Shown: piece by piece, positions 1-5,554 of the stretch | Numbering within the stretch: the first letter of the stretch is position 1 | Layout: every line of letters begins with the position of its first letter | NCBI GenBank assembly: GCA_944350405.1 | Contig: CALVPC010000028.1 | Span: 1 to 11,571, forward strand | Reading direction: 5' to 3' | Length of the DNA stretch: 11,571 bases | Origin: an uncultured Bacilli bacterium | GTDB taxonomy: Bacteria > Bacillota_I > Bacilli_A > RF39 > UBA660 | Notes under the pieces: generated by a model | Databases searched by the model: none | The model's input: only the letters and a program-made list of their open reading frames with translations | What the model was told of the DNA's origin: nothing | Position numbers and translations under genes: made by a program

Positions 1-80
1 ACTATCTGGTTGATAGGTCAGAGGTGGAAGCATAGTGATATGTTGAGCTGACTGATACTAATAGATCGAGGATTTAATCA
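1..80 (+). rRNA. rrl: 23S ribosomal RNA, 3' end (partial)
   Basis: The first 80 bases match the conserved 3' end of bacterial 23S rRNA, with the run GGTTGATAGGTCAGAGGTGG followed by the TGAGCTGACTGATACTAATA block and the closing GATCGAGGATTTAATC. The 5' part lies outside the window. The exact 3' end is set by analogy with other Bacillota and may be off by a few bases. The spacer to 5S is short (about 64 nt) and holds a small hairpin (AGAGAA/TTCTCT, 123-138) that could be a processing stem. No tRNA gene is present in it. Confidence 0.95.
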
Positions 81-144
81 TAAATTTGTTTAAAATTGAT
101 GTCATACATTATCTTAGTTTTCAGAGAATTATTTCTCTATATTT

Positions 145-251
145 TCTCAGTGACGATAGCGAAGAGGATCCACCTGGCTCCATCCCGAACCCAGAAGTTA
201 AGCTCTTCAGCGCCGACGATAGTATATCGCGAAAATAGGACGTTGCTGAGA
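145..251 (+). rRNA. rrf: 5S ribosomal RNA
   Basis: This is the large-subunit 5S rRNA, transcribed with the 23S gene just upstream. The conserved core CCATCCCGAACCCAGAAGTT is present, and the ends CTCAGTGACG and CGTTGCTGAG pair as the terminal helix with two G-U wobbles. At about 107 nt it is shorter than the usual 115-120 nt, as in some AT-rich Bacillota and Mollicutes. A run of seven T (252-258) follows the terminal helix directly, so the 3' end of the rRNA operon may terminate here; no separate terminator hairpin is visible. Confidence 0.93.
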
Positions 252-298
252 TTTTTTTATACAAAAATATATTAAAAATAAAATAATGAAATAATAAA

Positions 299-327
299 TT
301 GACAATTATAACAACATATGTTAAATT
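299..327 (+). promoter_or_regulatory. Sigma-A promoter of the tyrS T-box transcript
   Basis: A perfect -35 box TTGACA (299-304) is followed 17 nt later by TAAATT (322-327), with TG at 319-320 making an extended -10. Transcription would begin near 334, just ahead of the T-box leader. The AT-rich surroundings make a chance -10 possible, but the exact -35 and its position support it. Confidence 0.7.
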
Positions 328-334
328 AATATCA

Positions 335-539
335 TATTAAATGTTGATTGATACTAAGTAGAATTATTAAAACTTTAATCAGAGAGTTAGTGGATGGTGA
401 AAACTAACAAGATTAATAATTTGAATTACATATCATGAATTTAATCGGCTAATATCCGTTATAATACAAAGTGTATGAAAAACTCATAAATTAAGGTGGT
501 ACCACGGGTCAATACTCGTCCTTTAATTTATGAGTTTTT
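335..539 (+). promoter_or_regulatory. T-box riboswitch (tyrosine) upstream of tyrS
   Basis: This leader senses uncharged tRNA-Tyr and lets transcription continue into tyrS when the tRNA is not aminoacylated. Stem I is visible: arms AATTATTAA (362-370) and TTAATAATT (413-421) are exact complements, the AGAGAG bulge is at 381-386, and the distal hairpin GTTAGT/ACTAAC (386-391/403-408) carries the GGTG loop motif. The specifier codon is most likely TAC (Tyr) at 427-429 after GAAT. The T-box core AAGGTGGTACCACGGG (493-508) contains the bases that pair with the tRNA acceptor end. The terminator competing with the antiterminator is listed separately. The specifier choice agrees with the downstream gene. 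Confidence 0.95.
478..539 (+). terminator. Regulated terminator of the tyrS T-box
   Basis: The arm ACTCATAAATTAAGG pairs with CCTTTAATTTATGAGT (one bulged base), enclosing the 3' part of the T-box core, and is followed by a T run (535-539). Uncharged tRNA-Tyr would stabilise the alternative antiterminator formed around 493-521 and relieve termination. Confidence 0.9.
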
Positions 540-569
540 ATTAAATATAATTAATTAAGGAGGAAAACA

Positions 570-1799
570 ATGACATTATTTGAAGAATTAAAATGGAGAG
601 GACTTATCAATGATATTACAAGTCCTGATGTTGAAGAAGCAATAAATAGTGGTAAATTAAAATTTTATATTGGAGTAGATCCAACTGGAGATAGTCTTCA
701 TATTGGACATTACTGCACAGTAATAGCTATGACCAAAAGGCTAATGAGCAAAGGTCATACTCCTATAATAATTGCTGGAGGTGGTACAGGACTAATCGGA
801 GATCCTAAACCAAATGTAGAAAGACCAATGATCACAAAAGAAGCTGTTAAGCATAATATTGAAAATATTCAAAAGCAAATAAGTACAATTTTAAAAGGTG
901 ATATACAAATAGTAAATAATGCAGAATGGTTATGCGAAATGAATGCTATTGATTACTTAAGAGATTATGGTAAGCACTTTAACATCAATTATATGTTAGC
1001 AAAAGATACAGTTAAAAGAAGATTAGATATTGGTATTACTTATACAGAGTTTTCTTATATGATTTTACAATCTATTGACTTCTTAAAACTTTATGAAAAA
1101 TATGGTATAACAATGCAAATAGGAGGACAAGACCAATGGGGAAATATTACATCTGGTTTGGAATTAATTAGAAAGTTTCATGGACCTGATGTAAAATGTT
1201 ATGGTGCTACTATACCATTAATTACTAGAGCAGATGGTACTAAATTTGGAAAAAGTGAAAGTGGAGAAGCATTATGGCTAGACAAAGAAAAAACTTCTTC
1301 TTATGAGCTATATCAATACTTTATTAATACTGAAGATGTTATGGTTATAGAGTATCTAAAGAAATTAACATTCTTATCAAAAGAAGAAATAGAAAAAATA
1401 GAACAAGAGCATAACAAAAACCCAGAAAAAAGATATGCCCAACAAATGCTAGCCAAAGAGATAATAACATTCTTACACGGCGAAGAAGAATATAATAATG
1501 CGCTTCAAATATCTAATGCCCTATTTTCTGGAGATGTTAAAAATTTAACAGATGAGCAAATAGAAATAGCCTTTAAAGGAATTAAAATGCTACCATTTGA
1601 AGAAAACAAACCACTAATAGAATTATTAGTACAAAATAATATAGCATCTTCTAAAAGAGAAGCTAGAGAATTTTTAAACGCTGGAGCTATTCTTTTAAAT
1701 GGTGAAACTGTAAAAGATGAAAATATGATAATAGATAATAAACGAAAATATAATATTATAAGAAGAGGAAAGAAAAAATATTATATATTTAAAAAATAG
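570..1799 (+). CDS. tyrS: Tyrosyl-tRNA synthetase
   Basis: This class I aminoacyl-tRNA synthetase charges tRNA-Tyr in the cytoplasm, using ATP and tyrosine. The 409-residue length is usual for the bacterial TyrRS. The class I HIGH motif is intact at residues 44-47 within PTGDSLHIGH, and the second ATP-binding motif reads KFGKS at 225-229, the TyrRS form of KMSKS. The tyrosine-pocket region GGQDQWGN is present in the Rossmann domain. The C-terminal ~65 residues (from about 345, with SKREAREFL and AGAILLNG) form an S4 RNA-binding domain. The start is fixed by AAGGAGG at 557-563, 6 nt before ATG. It is a single-gene unit between its T-box and an intrinsic terminator, so expression should follow tRNA-Tyr charging. 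Nothing in it is unusual. Confidence 0.98.
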   Translation: MTLFEELKWRGLINDITSPDVEEAINSGKLKFYIGVDPTGDSLHIGHYCTVIAMTKRLMSKGHTPIIIAGGGTGLIGDPKPNVERPMITKEAVKHNIENIQKQISTILKGDIQIVNNAEWLCEMNAIDYLRDYGKHFNINYMLAKDTVKRRLDIGITYTEFSYMILQSIDFLKLYEKYGITMQIGGQDQWGNITSGLELIRKFHGPDVKCYGATIPLITRADGTKFGKSESGEALWLDKEKTSSYELYQYFINTEDVMVIEYLKKLTFLSKEEIEKIEQEHNKNPEKRYAQQMLAKEIITFLHGEEEYNNALQISNALFSGDVKNLTDEQIEIAFKGIKMLPFEENKPLIELLVQNNIASSKREAREFLNAGAILLNGETVKDENMIIDNKRKYNIIRRGKKKYYIFKK

Positions 1800-1822
1800 A
1801 AATCAATAAGATTTCTTTTTTT
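1798..1822 (+). terminator. Intrinsic terminator after tyrS
   Basis: The hairpin AGAAATC (1798-1804) / GATTTCT (1810-1816) has a 5-nt loop and is followed by T residues to 1822. It begins inside the tyrS stop codon. The AT-rich 7-bp stem is modest, but the T run and position support it. Confidence 0.8.
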
Positions 1823-1882
1823 ATAGTCAAATTCCCATACAAATAATAAGTACAATCATACTATAAACTGGGAGGAAAAAAG

Positions 1883-2323
1883 ATGAATAACTATTTTGAT
1901 TATTTTAATTATACACATGGTTTAATGAATCAAAATCAAAACAATTATAATATGATAAATGAACAAGATGATTATAATATTGATCCATATGTAGGATTTA
2001 TAAGAGGTAATTTATTTGATAACACTTATGTACCATATAAAAACTATAATCCTGCAAGATTAAATCCTAAAAATGAACAAGAAAATGATTTATTACTAGT
2101 TCAAATATATGGATTTGCAGCACATGAACTAACTCTTTACTTAGACACACATCCAAATGATAATAAAGCAATAAAACTAAGAAGCAAGTATATGAATTTA
2201 TATAAACAGGCCTTGGAACAATATGAAAACAAATATGGTCCAATAAATTTAAGTAGTAGCTTATTAGATGAGACCCCTTGGGGATGGAATACAGAATATT
2301 GGCCATGGGAAGGAGTTAACTAA
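1883..2323 (+). CDS. cotJB: Spore coat protein CotJB with CotJA-like N-terminal segment
   Basis: This is a spore-coat assembly protein of the cotJ operon, expected in the mother cell. Residues 68-146 carry the CotJB signature: YGFAAHELTLYLDTHPND (76-93), YENKYGP (114-120), and the Trp-rich tail WGWN (133-136) and WPWE (140-143). The N-terminal part holds a GFIRGNLFDN...YVPYKNYNP stretch (38-57) that resembles the short CotJA protein, which is normally a separate gene; residues 1-33 are low-complexity, rich in Asn and Tyr. At 146 residues it is clearly longer than the ~85-90 residues usual for CotJB. GGGAGG at 1870-1875 sets the start, and the stop overlaps the cotJC start (TAATG). A CATACTAT box at 1857-1864 resembles a sigma-E -10, as expected for cotJ, but no convincing -35 accompanies it. 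Confidence 0.85.
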   Translation: MNNYFDYFNYTHGLMNQNQNNYNMINEQDDYNIDPYVGFIRGNLFDNTYVPYKNYNPARLNPKNEQENDLLLVQIYGFAAHELTLYLDTHPNDNKAIKLRSKYMNLYKQALEQYENKYGPINLSSSLLDETPWGWNTEYWPWEGVN

Positions 2324-2889
2324 TGTTTAAATATACAAAAATATTACAATATCCTATTAATATTAAGAAGAAAGATTTAAGAATGGCAAAATTACTAATT
2401 ACCCAATATGGAGGATCTAATGGTGAATTAGCAGCATCATTAAGATATTTAAATCAAAGATATAGCATGCCTGATGCTAAAGGAAGAGCTTTATTAACAG
2501 ATATTGGAACTGAAGAATTGGCACACGTTGAAATGATATGTGCTATGGTATATCAATTAACTAAAGATGCAAGTATTGAAGAGTTAAAAAAAGCAGGATT
2601 AGATCCTAATTATGCAGAACATGGATATGGACTATATCCAACAGACGCTAATGGTGTTCCATTTACAGTAGCTTATTTTGCTACAACAGGAGATCCAGTT
2701 GCAGACCTAGCTGAAGACATGGCCGCAGAAGAAAAAGCAAGAGCAGTATATGAAAATCTAATAGATTTAACTAATGATCCAGATTTAATAGGACCATTAT
2801 TATGGCTAAGACAAAGAGAAATCGTGCATTATAATAGATTTAAAGAATTATATGATGAATATAAAGAAAAAGGCAATCAAACTAGATAG
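2323..2889 (+). CDS. cotJC: Spore coat protein CotJC (manganese-catalase family)
   Basis: CotJC is a spore-coat or outer-spore protein with the di-manganese ferritin-like catalase fold; some homologues dismutate hydrogen peroxide. The length of 188 residues matches CotJC and is shorter than true Mn-catalases (about 265). The five expected metal ligands are all present: E35 (in NGELAASL), E65 and H68 (in GTEELAHVEM), E136 (in AAEEKARAVY) and H169 (in RQREIVHYNRF). The E136-to-H169 spacing of 33 equals that of E148/H181 in the Lactobacillus plantarum enzyme. It is translationally coupled to the preceding cotJB by a TAATG overlap, with AAGGAG (2310-2315) as ribosome site. An internal ATG at residue 21 (MAKLLITQYGG) could be a second start, but the coupled start is favoured. 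Two-gene operon, closed by a terminator. Confidence 0.93.
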   Translation: MFKYTKILQYPINIKKKDLRMAKLLITQYGGSNGELAASLRYLNQRYSMPDAKGRALLTDIGTEELAHVEMICAMVYQLTKDASIEELKKAGLDPNYAEHGYGLYPTDANGVPFTVAYFATTGDPVADLAEDMAAEEKARAVYENLIDLTNDPDLIGPLLWLRQREIVHYNRFKELYDEYKEKGNQTR

Positions 2890-2902
2890 TTGATTGCTTT
2901 TT
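2873..2902 (+). terminator. Intrinsic terminator of the cotJ operon
   Basis: The hairpin GCAATCAA (2873-2880) / TTGATTGC (2890-2897) is perfect over 8 bp and followed by TTTTT. It overlaps the last codons of cotJC. Confidence 0.88.
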
Positions 2903-2905
2903 ATA

Positions 2906-2934
2906 TTTACTTCATCAAAAAAATAAAGTATAAT
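2906..2934 (+). promoter_or_regulatory. Sigma-A promoter for the 2962 membrane-protein gene
   Basis: TTTACT (2906-2911) and a perfect TATAAT (2929-2934) are separated by 17 nt. It lies between the cotJ terminator and the next gene, so that gene is probably transcribed on its own. Confidence 0.7.
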
Positions 2935-2961
2935 TTAGATAGTAAAAAGAGGGTGTATTAA

Positions 2962-3456
2962 ATGTATTTATTTTTTGTAATAACAGGACTTTTATTTGTA
3001 ATAGGTTTTTCTATAGTATCTAATTTTATATATAGCATTTTTTCGGTAAATAAAGTAACTAATTTTTTAAATTCTAATGATAAAACAACTTTTAATAACA
3101 TAAATATTTGCATATTACCTAATATTATTTGGTCTTTTATAGAACTCCCATTATTAGGATATAATAGTTATTTTATCTTAGGATTAATTTTAAATATATT
3201 TATAAACTGTTCAGTAATGTATATAATAGTTTATGGATATAGCTTAATATCAAACCAAAACAATGAAATATCTAAAATATTAGCTATTATAGTTGCATCA
3301 ATATTTGGATTTACAATTAATTATATATGCTTATTAGCAGGTCATCAATGGAGTATTTTCTTCTCAATAGGAGGAGTATTAATAATATTAATACTTTATA
3401 TAATAATCAAATTATTTCCTCCAAAAAGTGAGTTTTTTAGAGGAATAAAAGAATAA
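2962..3456 (+). CDS. Small integral membrane protein, possibly DUF6512-like
   Basis: This 164-residue protein is strongly hydrophobic with about five membrane helices (roughly residues 2-28, 49-66, 69-95, 104-126 and 131-151) and a short charged C-terminus, KSEFFRGIKE. It has no catalytic motif that I recognise. The layout of a segment ending in a Pro-containing helix (NICILPNIIWSFIELPLLG), then ILGLILNIF and a final ...NYICLL recalls the DUF6512 family of clostridial membrane proteins, but this is from memory of a pattern and not a search. GAGGG lies 8 nt before the ATG. It has its own promoter and converges on the - strand pair that follows, with only 3 nt between the two stops. Function unknown. 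Confidence 0.75.
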   Translation: MYLFFVITGLLFVIGFSIVSNFIYSIFSVNKVTNFLNSNDKTTFNNINICILPNIIWSFIELPLLGYNSYFILGLILNIFINCSVMYIIVYGYSLISNQNNEISKILAIIVASIFGFTINYICLLAGHQWSIFFSIGGVLIILILYIIIKLFPPKSEFFRGIKE

Positions 3457-3459
3457 TTT

Positions 3460-3834
3460 TTATTTAGAGTATAATAATATAATTTTATTGATAATAATAA
3501 TAATCATTGAAAAAGCTATAACAAAATAATTAAAATTAAATGTAGTAAGTTGTGTAGTAGAATAACCAATAATATTATTATAATCAATAGCTAAAAAAAT
3601 GAAATAACCATGTAAAATACATATTAAAATACTATTTAAAATATTGTTTTCTTCCGCAGAAGATTTAGCAAAAAAAGAAATAAAAGTTACTATAACATAG
3701 ATAATAAAAATAATTAAATAAATATTACCATAAAGAATATTATCAAATGCTGGATAAAATATAATACAAGCATATAAAAAGCAAATGAAAGATAAATGCT
3801 TTAAATATGTAAGTATTTTTTTTATAACATTCAT
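3460..3834 (-). CDS. Hypothetical four-helix membrane protein
   Basis: This is a 124-residue protein I do not recognise. Four hydrophobic stretches (about residues 13-30, 37-57, 68-85 and 100-121) are separated by short polar loops, including FAKSSAEENN. It starts 1 nt after the stop of the AAA+ ATPase gene on the same strand, with AAGGAGA placed inside the ATPase 3' end, so the two genes form one operon and are likely translated in step. That coupling suggests, but does not show, that the membrane protein is a partner or anchor of the ATPase. Its stop lies 3 nt from the stop of the convergent membrane gene, with no clear terminator between. Confidence 0.7.
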   Translation of the reverse strand: MNVIKKILTYLKHLSFICFLYACIIFYPAFDNILYGNIYLIIFIIYVIVTFISFFAKSSAEENNILNSILICILHGYFIFLAIDYNNIIGYSTTQLTTFNFNYFVIAFSMIIIIINKIILLYSK

Positions 3835-3835
3835 A

Positions 3836-4819
3836 TTATGAATCTCTCCTTAAAGCATCAAAGGGATTATTGGTAATATTATTTGTATTAATAGAATTAT
3901 TATCATTAAGACCTAAATTACTTCTTTTTTCATCATCTAATAAATCTTTAAATTTCTCATCAAATACCACTAAAAATTTCTTTATAACATCTGGATAAAC
4001 AGCTTTAGAATTAGCAATAGCTTTTCTAAAGTGTGATATTGTAACTACACTTTTATTTTCGAATAGTGCTTGAGAAAAAGCCTGACTAAATAATGTAATT
4101 GCAATATCTGGATATCTACTTGCTGATTCATATACTCTATTATATTCCGTAGTAAGTTCAGTAATAAATTTTGCAATTTTTTCTTGAATAAAAGGAGTAT
4201 AACCCATTTTAATTCCAGTATTATGCTCAATACGAGGTATTACCCCTGTTACTATTTTAACAGTAAGTTCTTGACTTGGCTCTTCAATATTTATTCTTTG
4301 AAATCTACGCGTAAAAGCTTTATCACGTAAAATATATCTCTCATACTCATCCGAAGTAGTAGCACCAATTATTTTTATATCTCCTCGTCCAAGTCCAGTT
4401 TTAAACATGTTAGCAAAGTCTAGTGCTGACTCACTAGTTGCATTAATAAGAGTATGTATTTCATCAATAAATAATATATATTTTTCATTTTCTAATATTT
4501 CATCTATTAAAGTTTGTACTCTTGAGTCTCCTGTTTCCTGAACTGTCCCCATAAGTGCTTGTGTATCAATTTTTATTATAGTATAACCTTTAAGAGCATT
4601 AGGAACTTCATCTCTTTGAATTAAGTATGCTAAACCCTCTACAATAGCAGTTTTACCAATACCAGGTTTACCAGTAAGTATAGCACTTTTTTCAGGAGTA
4701 AGTAAAACTAAAGAAAGCTCTCTTATTTCTTTTTCACGCCCAATCGCAGGATTAACTACATATTCTTGTTCAGTAAAGTTCACTCCATACTTTTTAATAA
4801 AATTGTTATTACTAGGCAT
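3836..4819 (-). CDS. Single-domain Clp-like AAA+ ATPase (ClpA/ClpB D1 type)
   Basis: This cytoplasmic AAA+ ATPase of 327 residues resembles the first nucleotide-binding domain of ClpB/ClpC. From the chosen start it has IGREKEIREL near residue 26, Walker A GKPGIGKT (50-57), Walker B ILFIDEIHTL (115-124), sensor 1 IIGATTSDEY and the arginine-finger region AFTRRFQ (168-174). A short helical lid follows, then a polar, Asn-rich tail. It lacks the Clp N domain, middle coiled coil and second ATPase domain. The pore-loop segment that normally reads KYRGEFE is here GTVQETGDSRVQ, without the aromatic residue that grips substrate, so unfoldase activity is doubtful. The start at 4819 is chosen because AGGAGGT sits 6 nt upstream; an earlier ATG (4837) overlaps that site. 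Operon with the downstream membrane protein. Confidence 0.88.
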   Translation of the reverse strand: MPSNNNFIKKYGVNFTEQEYVVNPAIGREKEIRELSLVLLTPEKSAILTGKPGIGKTAIVEGLAYLIQRDEVPNALKGYTIIKIDTQALMGTVQETGDSRVQTLIDEILENEKYILFIDEIHTLINATSESALDFANMFKTGLGRGDIKIIGATTSDEYERYILRDKAFTRRFQRINIEEPSQELTVKIVTGVIPRIEHNTGIKMGYTPFIQEKIAKFITELTTEYNRVYESASRYPDIAITLFSQAFSQALFENKSVVTISHFRKAIANSKAVYPDVIKKFLVVFDEKFKDLLDDEKRSNLGLNDNNSINTNNITNNPFDALRRDS

Positions 4820-4847
4820 AATATTACCTCCTATCATGTATAGTATT

Positions 4848-4876
4848 AGTATAAAGTATTTTACTCATTTATACAA
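4848..4876 (-). promoter_or_regulatory. Sigma-A promoter of the AAA+ ATPase operon
   Basis: On the - strand, TTGTAT (4876-4871) and TATACT (4853-4848) are separated by exactly 17 nt, about 30 nt before the ATPase start. It diverges from the tRNA-His promoter. Confidence 0.68.
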
Positions 4877-4904
4877 CATTTGTAAGAATAATTGTTGAAA
4901 AAAC

Positions 4905-4933
4905 TTGCCAAAAGTTTAAATATTTGATAATAT
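4905..4933 (+). promoter_or_regulatory. Probable promoter of tRNA-His
   Basis: TTGCCA (4905-4910) and TAATAT (4928-4933) lie 17 nt apart and end 17 nt before the tRNA. The surrounding AT-rich run offers other -10 choices (GATAAT at 4926), so the exact boxes are uncertain. Confidence 0.5.
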
Positions 4934-4950
4934 ATATTTATAAATTTTAT

Positions 4951-5027
4951 GGCGGCATTGGTGAAGTGGTTAACACGCTAGTTTGTGGCACTAGTATGCA
5001 AGGGTTCGATTCCCTTATACCGCCCCA
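4951..5027 (+). tRNA. tRNA-His (anticodon GTG)
   Basis: A complete tRNA with genome-encoded CCA (5025-5027). Anticodon GTG is at 4985-4987 in the loop TTGTGGC, flanked by stem CTAGT/ACTAG. The D arm GTG-AAGTGGTTAA-CAC and T arm AAGGG-TTCGATT-CCCTT are regular. The extra G at position -1 (4951), opposite discriminator C73, is the hallmark identity element of bacterial tRNA-His. The acceptor stem GCGGCAT/ATACCGC has one C-A mismatch at pair 5-68. It is the only gene in its transcript and is followed by a strong terminator. Confidence 0.96.
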
Positions 5028-5059
5028 GAATGGAAAAAAGTCGAAAGACTTCAAGATAG

Positions 5060-5087
5060 AAATCGATTCTTATGAGTCGATTTTTTT
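5060..5087 (+). terminator. Intrinsic terminator after tRNA-His
   Basis: A 10-bp stem AAATCGATTC/GAGTCGATTT with one G-U pair and a TTAT loop runs into seven T (5081-5087). A smaller hairpin AAGTC-GAAA-GACTT (5038-5051) lies between the tRNA and this terminator. Confidence 0.92.
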
Positions 5088-5099
5088 GTTGTTGGAAAG

Positions 5100-5350
5100 G
5101 AATTGGTAATATTTGGTAATTAAGAAAAAATTAGAAATAAATAATAATAAAATTATATGAAAGAGATATAGTTAACTTATTTTCTCAAAAAATAGAAAGT
5201 AAACTACAAAAATATTATTAAATAATACAATAGAAAAAAGAAAGTAGAAGATAATAATCTAAAATCTATTATTTAGAAGACATCATATCAAAGAAATTTA
5301 AAAAAATCATAAAATCAATTAATATAAATATACTTAAAAAAATAAAAAAT
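5100..5350. other. AT-rich intergenic stretch without a recognised gene
   Basis: About 250 nt between the tRNA-His terminator and the CRISPR regulatory region. Stop codons are frequent in all frames on both strands and I see no remnant of a known protein. The + strand is purine-rich (A-rich). The only structure seen is a short tandem duplication of TTGGTAAT (5103-5110 and 5113-5120) and weak inverted repeats expected in such AT-rich DNA. It may be a degraded former part of the CRISPR locus, but nothing in the sequence shows that. Confidence 0.5.
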
Positions 5351-5371
5351 GTAAAAATTAAAATAAATTTA

Positions 5372-5380
5372 TGATATAAT
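5372..5380 (+). promoter_or_regulatory. Extended -10 promoter upstream of cas9 and the + strand small RNA
   Basis: A consensus extended -10, TG-A-TATAAT, lies at 5372-5380. The region where a -35 box would fall (around 5352) is only A-rich, so the element relies on the extended -10. Transcription would start near 5387, right at the anti-repeat-like segment. It is the best + strand promoter I find ahead of cas9, so it may also drive the cas operon if the terminator at 5402-5444 is passed. Confidence 0.6.
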
Positions 5381-5386
5381 GAAAAA

Positions 5387-5444
5387 AAGGCATAGAAAGT
5401 AAAAGACTAGTACAGACTTTATAAAGTTTTATGTTAGTTTTTTT
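5387..5444 (+). ncRNA. Candidate second tracrRNA-like small RNA (short anti-repeat)
   Basis: A predicted 58-nt transcript runs from the extended -10 promoter to a hairpin with seven T. Its first bases, GGCATAGA (5389-5396), can form eight pairs with repeat positions 9-16 (TCTATGTC, one G-U). An AAG bulge (5397-5399) follows, then TAAAA (5400-5404) pairs with repeat TTTTA. This stem-bulge-stem is the arrangement in type II-A crRNA:tracrRNA duplexes and matches the true tracrRNA here (GACATAGA-GAG-TTAAAAT) closely. It lacks the GG...CC nexus hairpin seen in the tracrRNA and is shorter. It may be a second or decayed tracrRNA, a decoy for crRNA repeats, or just an attenuated cas9 leader. Chance similarity in AT-rich DNA is not excluded. 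Confidence 0.45.
5402..5444 (+). terminator. Terminator-like hairpin ahead of tracrRNA/cas9 (+ strand)
   Basis: Two stacked helices, AAAGACTAG (5402-5410) with TTAGTTTTT (5434-5442) and AGACTT (5414-5419) with AAGTTT (5424-5429), end in a run of seven T (5438-5444). The outer helix shares bases 5402-5405 with the anti-repeat-like segment. Stem strength is moderate with G-U pairs and an internal loop. Confidence 0.55.
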
Positions 5445-5454
5445 ATACAAAGAT

Positions 5455-5476
5455 AAAAAAAACTGCCTAAGCAGTT
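5455..5476 (-). terminator. Intrinsic terminator of tracrRNA
   Basis: On the - strand AACTGC/GCAGTT pair across a TTAG loop (5476-5461) and run into eight T (5462-5455). This is also the last hairpin of the mature tracrRNA, which Cas9 usually contacts. Confidence 0.9.
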
Positions 5477-5548
5477 GAACACATAAGTGAGCATTTAGGG
5501 TAAAACCTTTATTTTAACTCTCTATGTCATCTTAAATGGTATTAAGAT
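5455..5548 (-). ncRNA. tracrRNA of the type II-A CRISPR system
   Basis: This trans-activating RNA pairs with the crRNA repeat, allows RNase III processing and holds crRNA in Cas9. Read on the - strand from about 5548, it begins with an anti-repeat complementary to most of the 36-nt repeat at 11536-11571. The segment GACATAGA-GAG-TTAAAAT (around 5527-5511) gives the upper stem, bulge and lower stem in the same layout as Streptococcus pyogenes. A nexus hairpin GGTTTTACC (5507-5499), a weak CAC-TTAT-GTG hairpin, and a final AACTGC-TTAG-GCAGTT hairpin with eight T follow. The predicted length is about 94 nt. The 5' 20 nt form a perfect hairpin (ATCTTAA/TTAAGAT, 5548-5529) within the anti-repeat. 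Ends are inferred from promoter and terminator. Orientation opposite to cas9 is common in type II-A loci. Confidence 0.92.
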
Positions 5549-5554
5549 AAACTA

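Noticed and set aside
2067..2306. Open reading frame antisense to cotJB
   Set aside because: Shadow of a well-supported gene; hydrophobic low-complexity product and no promoter or ribosome site.
4045..4230. Second reading frame inside the AAA+ ATPase gene
   Set aside because: Same-strand shifted frame fully inside the ATPase, whose motifs are continuous; not a frameshifted remnant.
4924..5109. Open reading frame across the tRNA-His gene
   Set aside because: It runs through the tRNA and its terminator, has no ribosome site, and its product is unlike any protein.
5240..5275. Weak inverted repeats (AATAAT/ATTATT) in the long intergenic stretch
   Set aside because: Short, AT-only stems without a T run or promoter; expected by chance at this base composition.
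5521..5546. Direct repeat-like copy upstream of cas9 read as a stray CRISPR repeat
   Set aside because: It differs from the repeat in a few bases, has no partner unit, and sits between a - strand promoter and terminator, so it is the tracrRNA anti-repeat.
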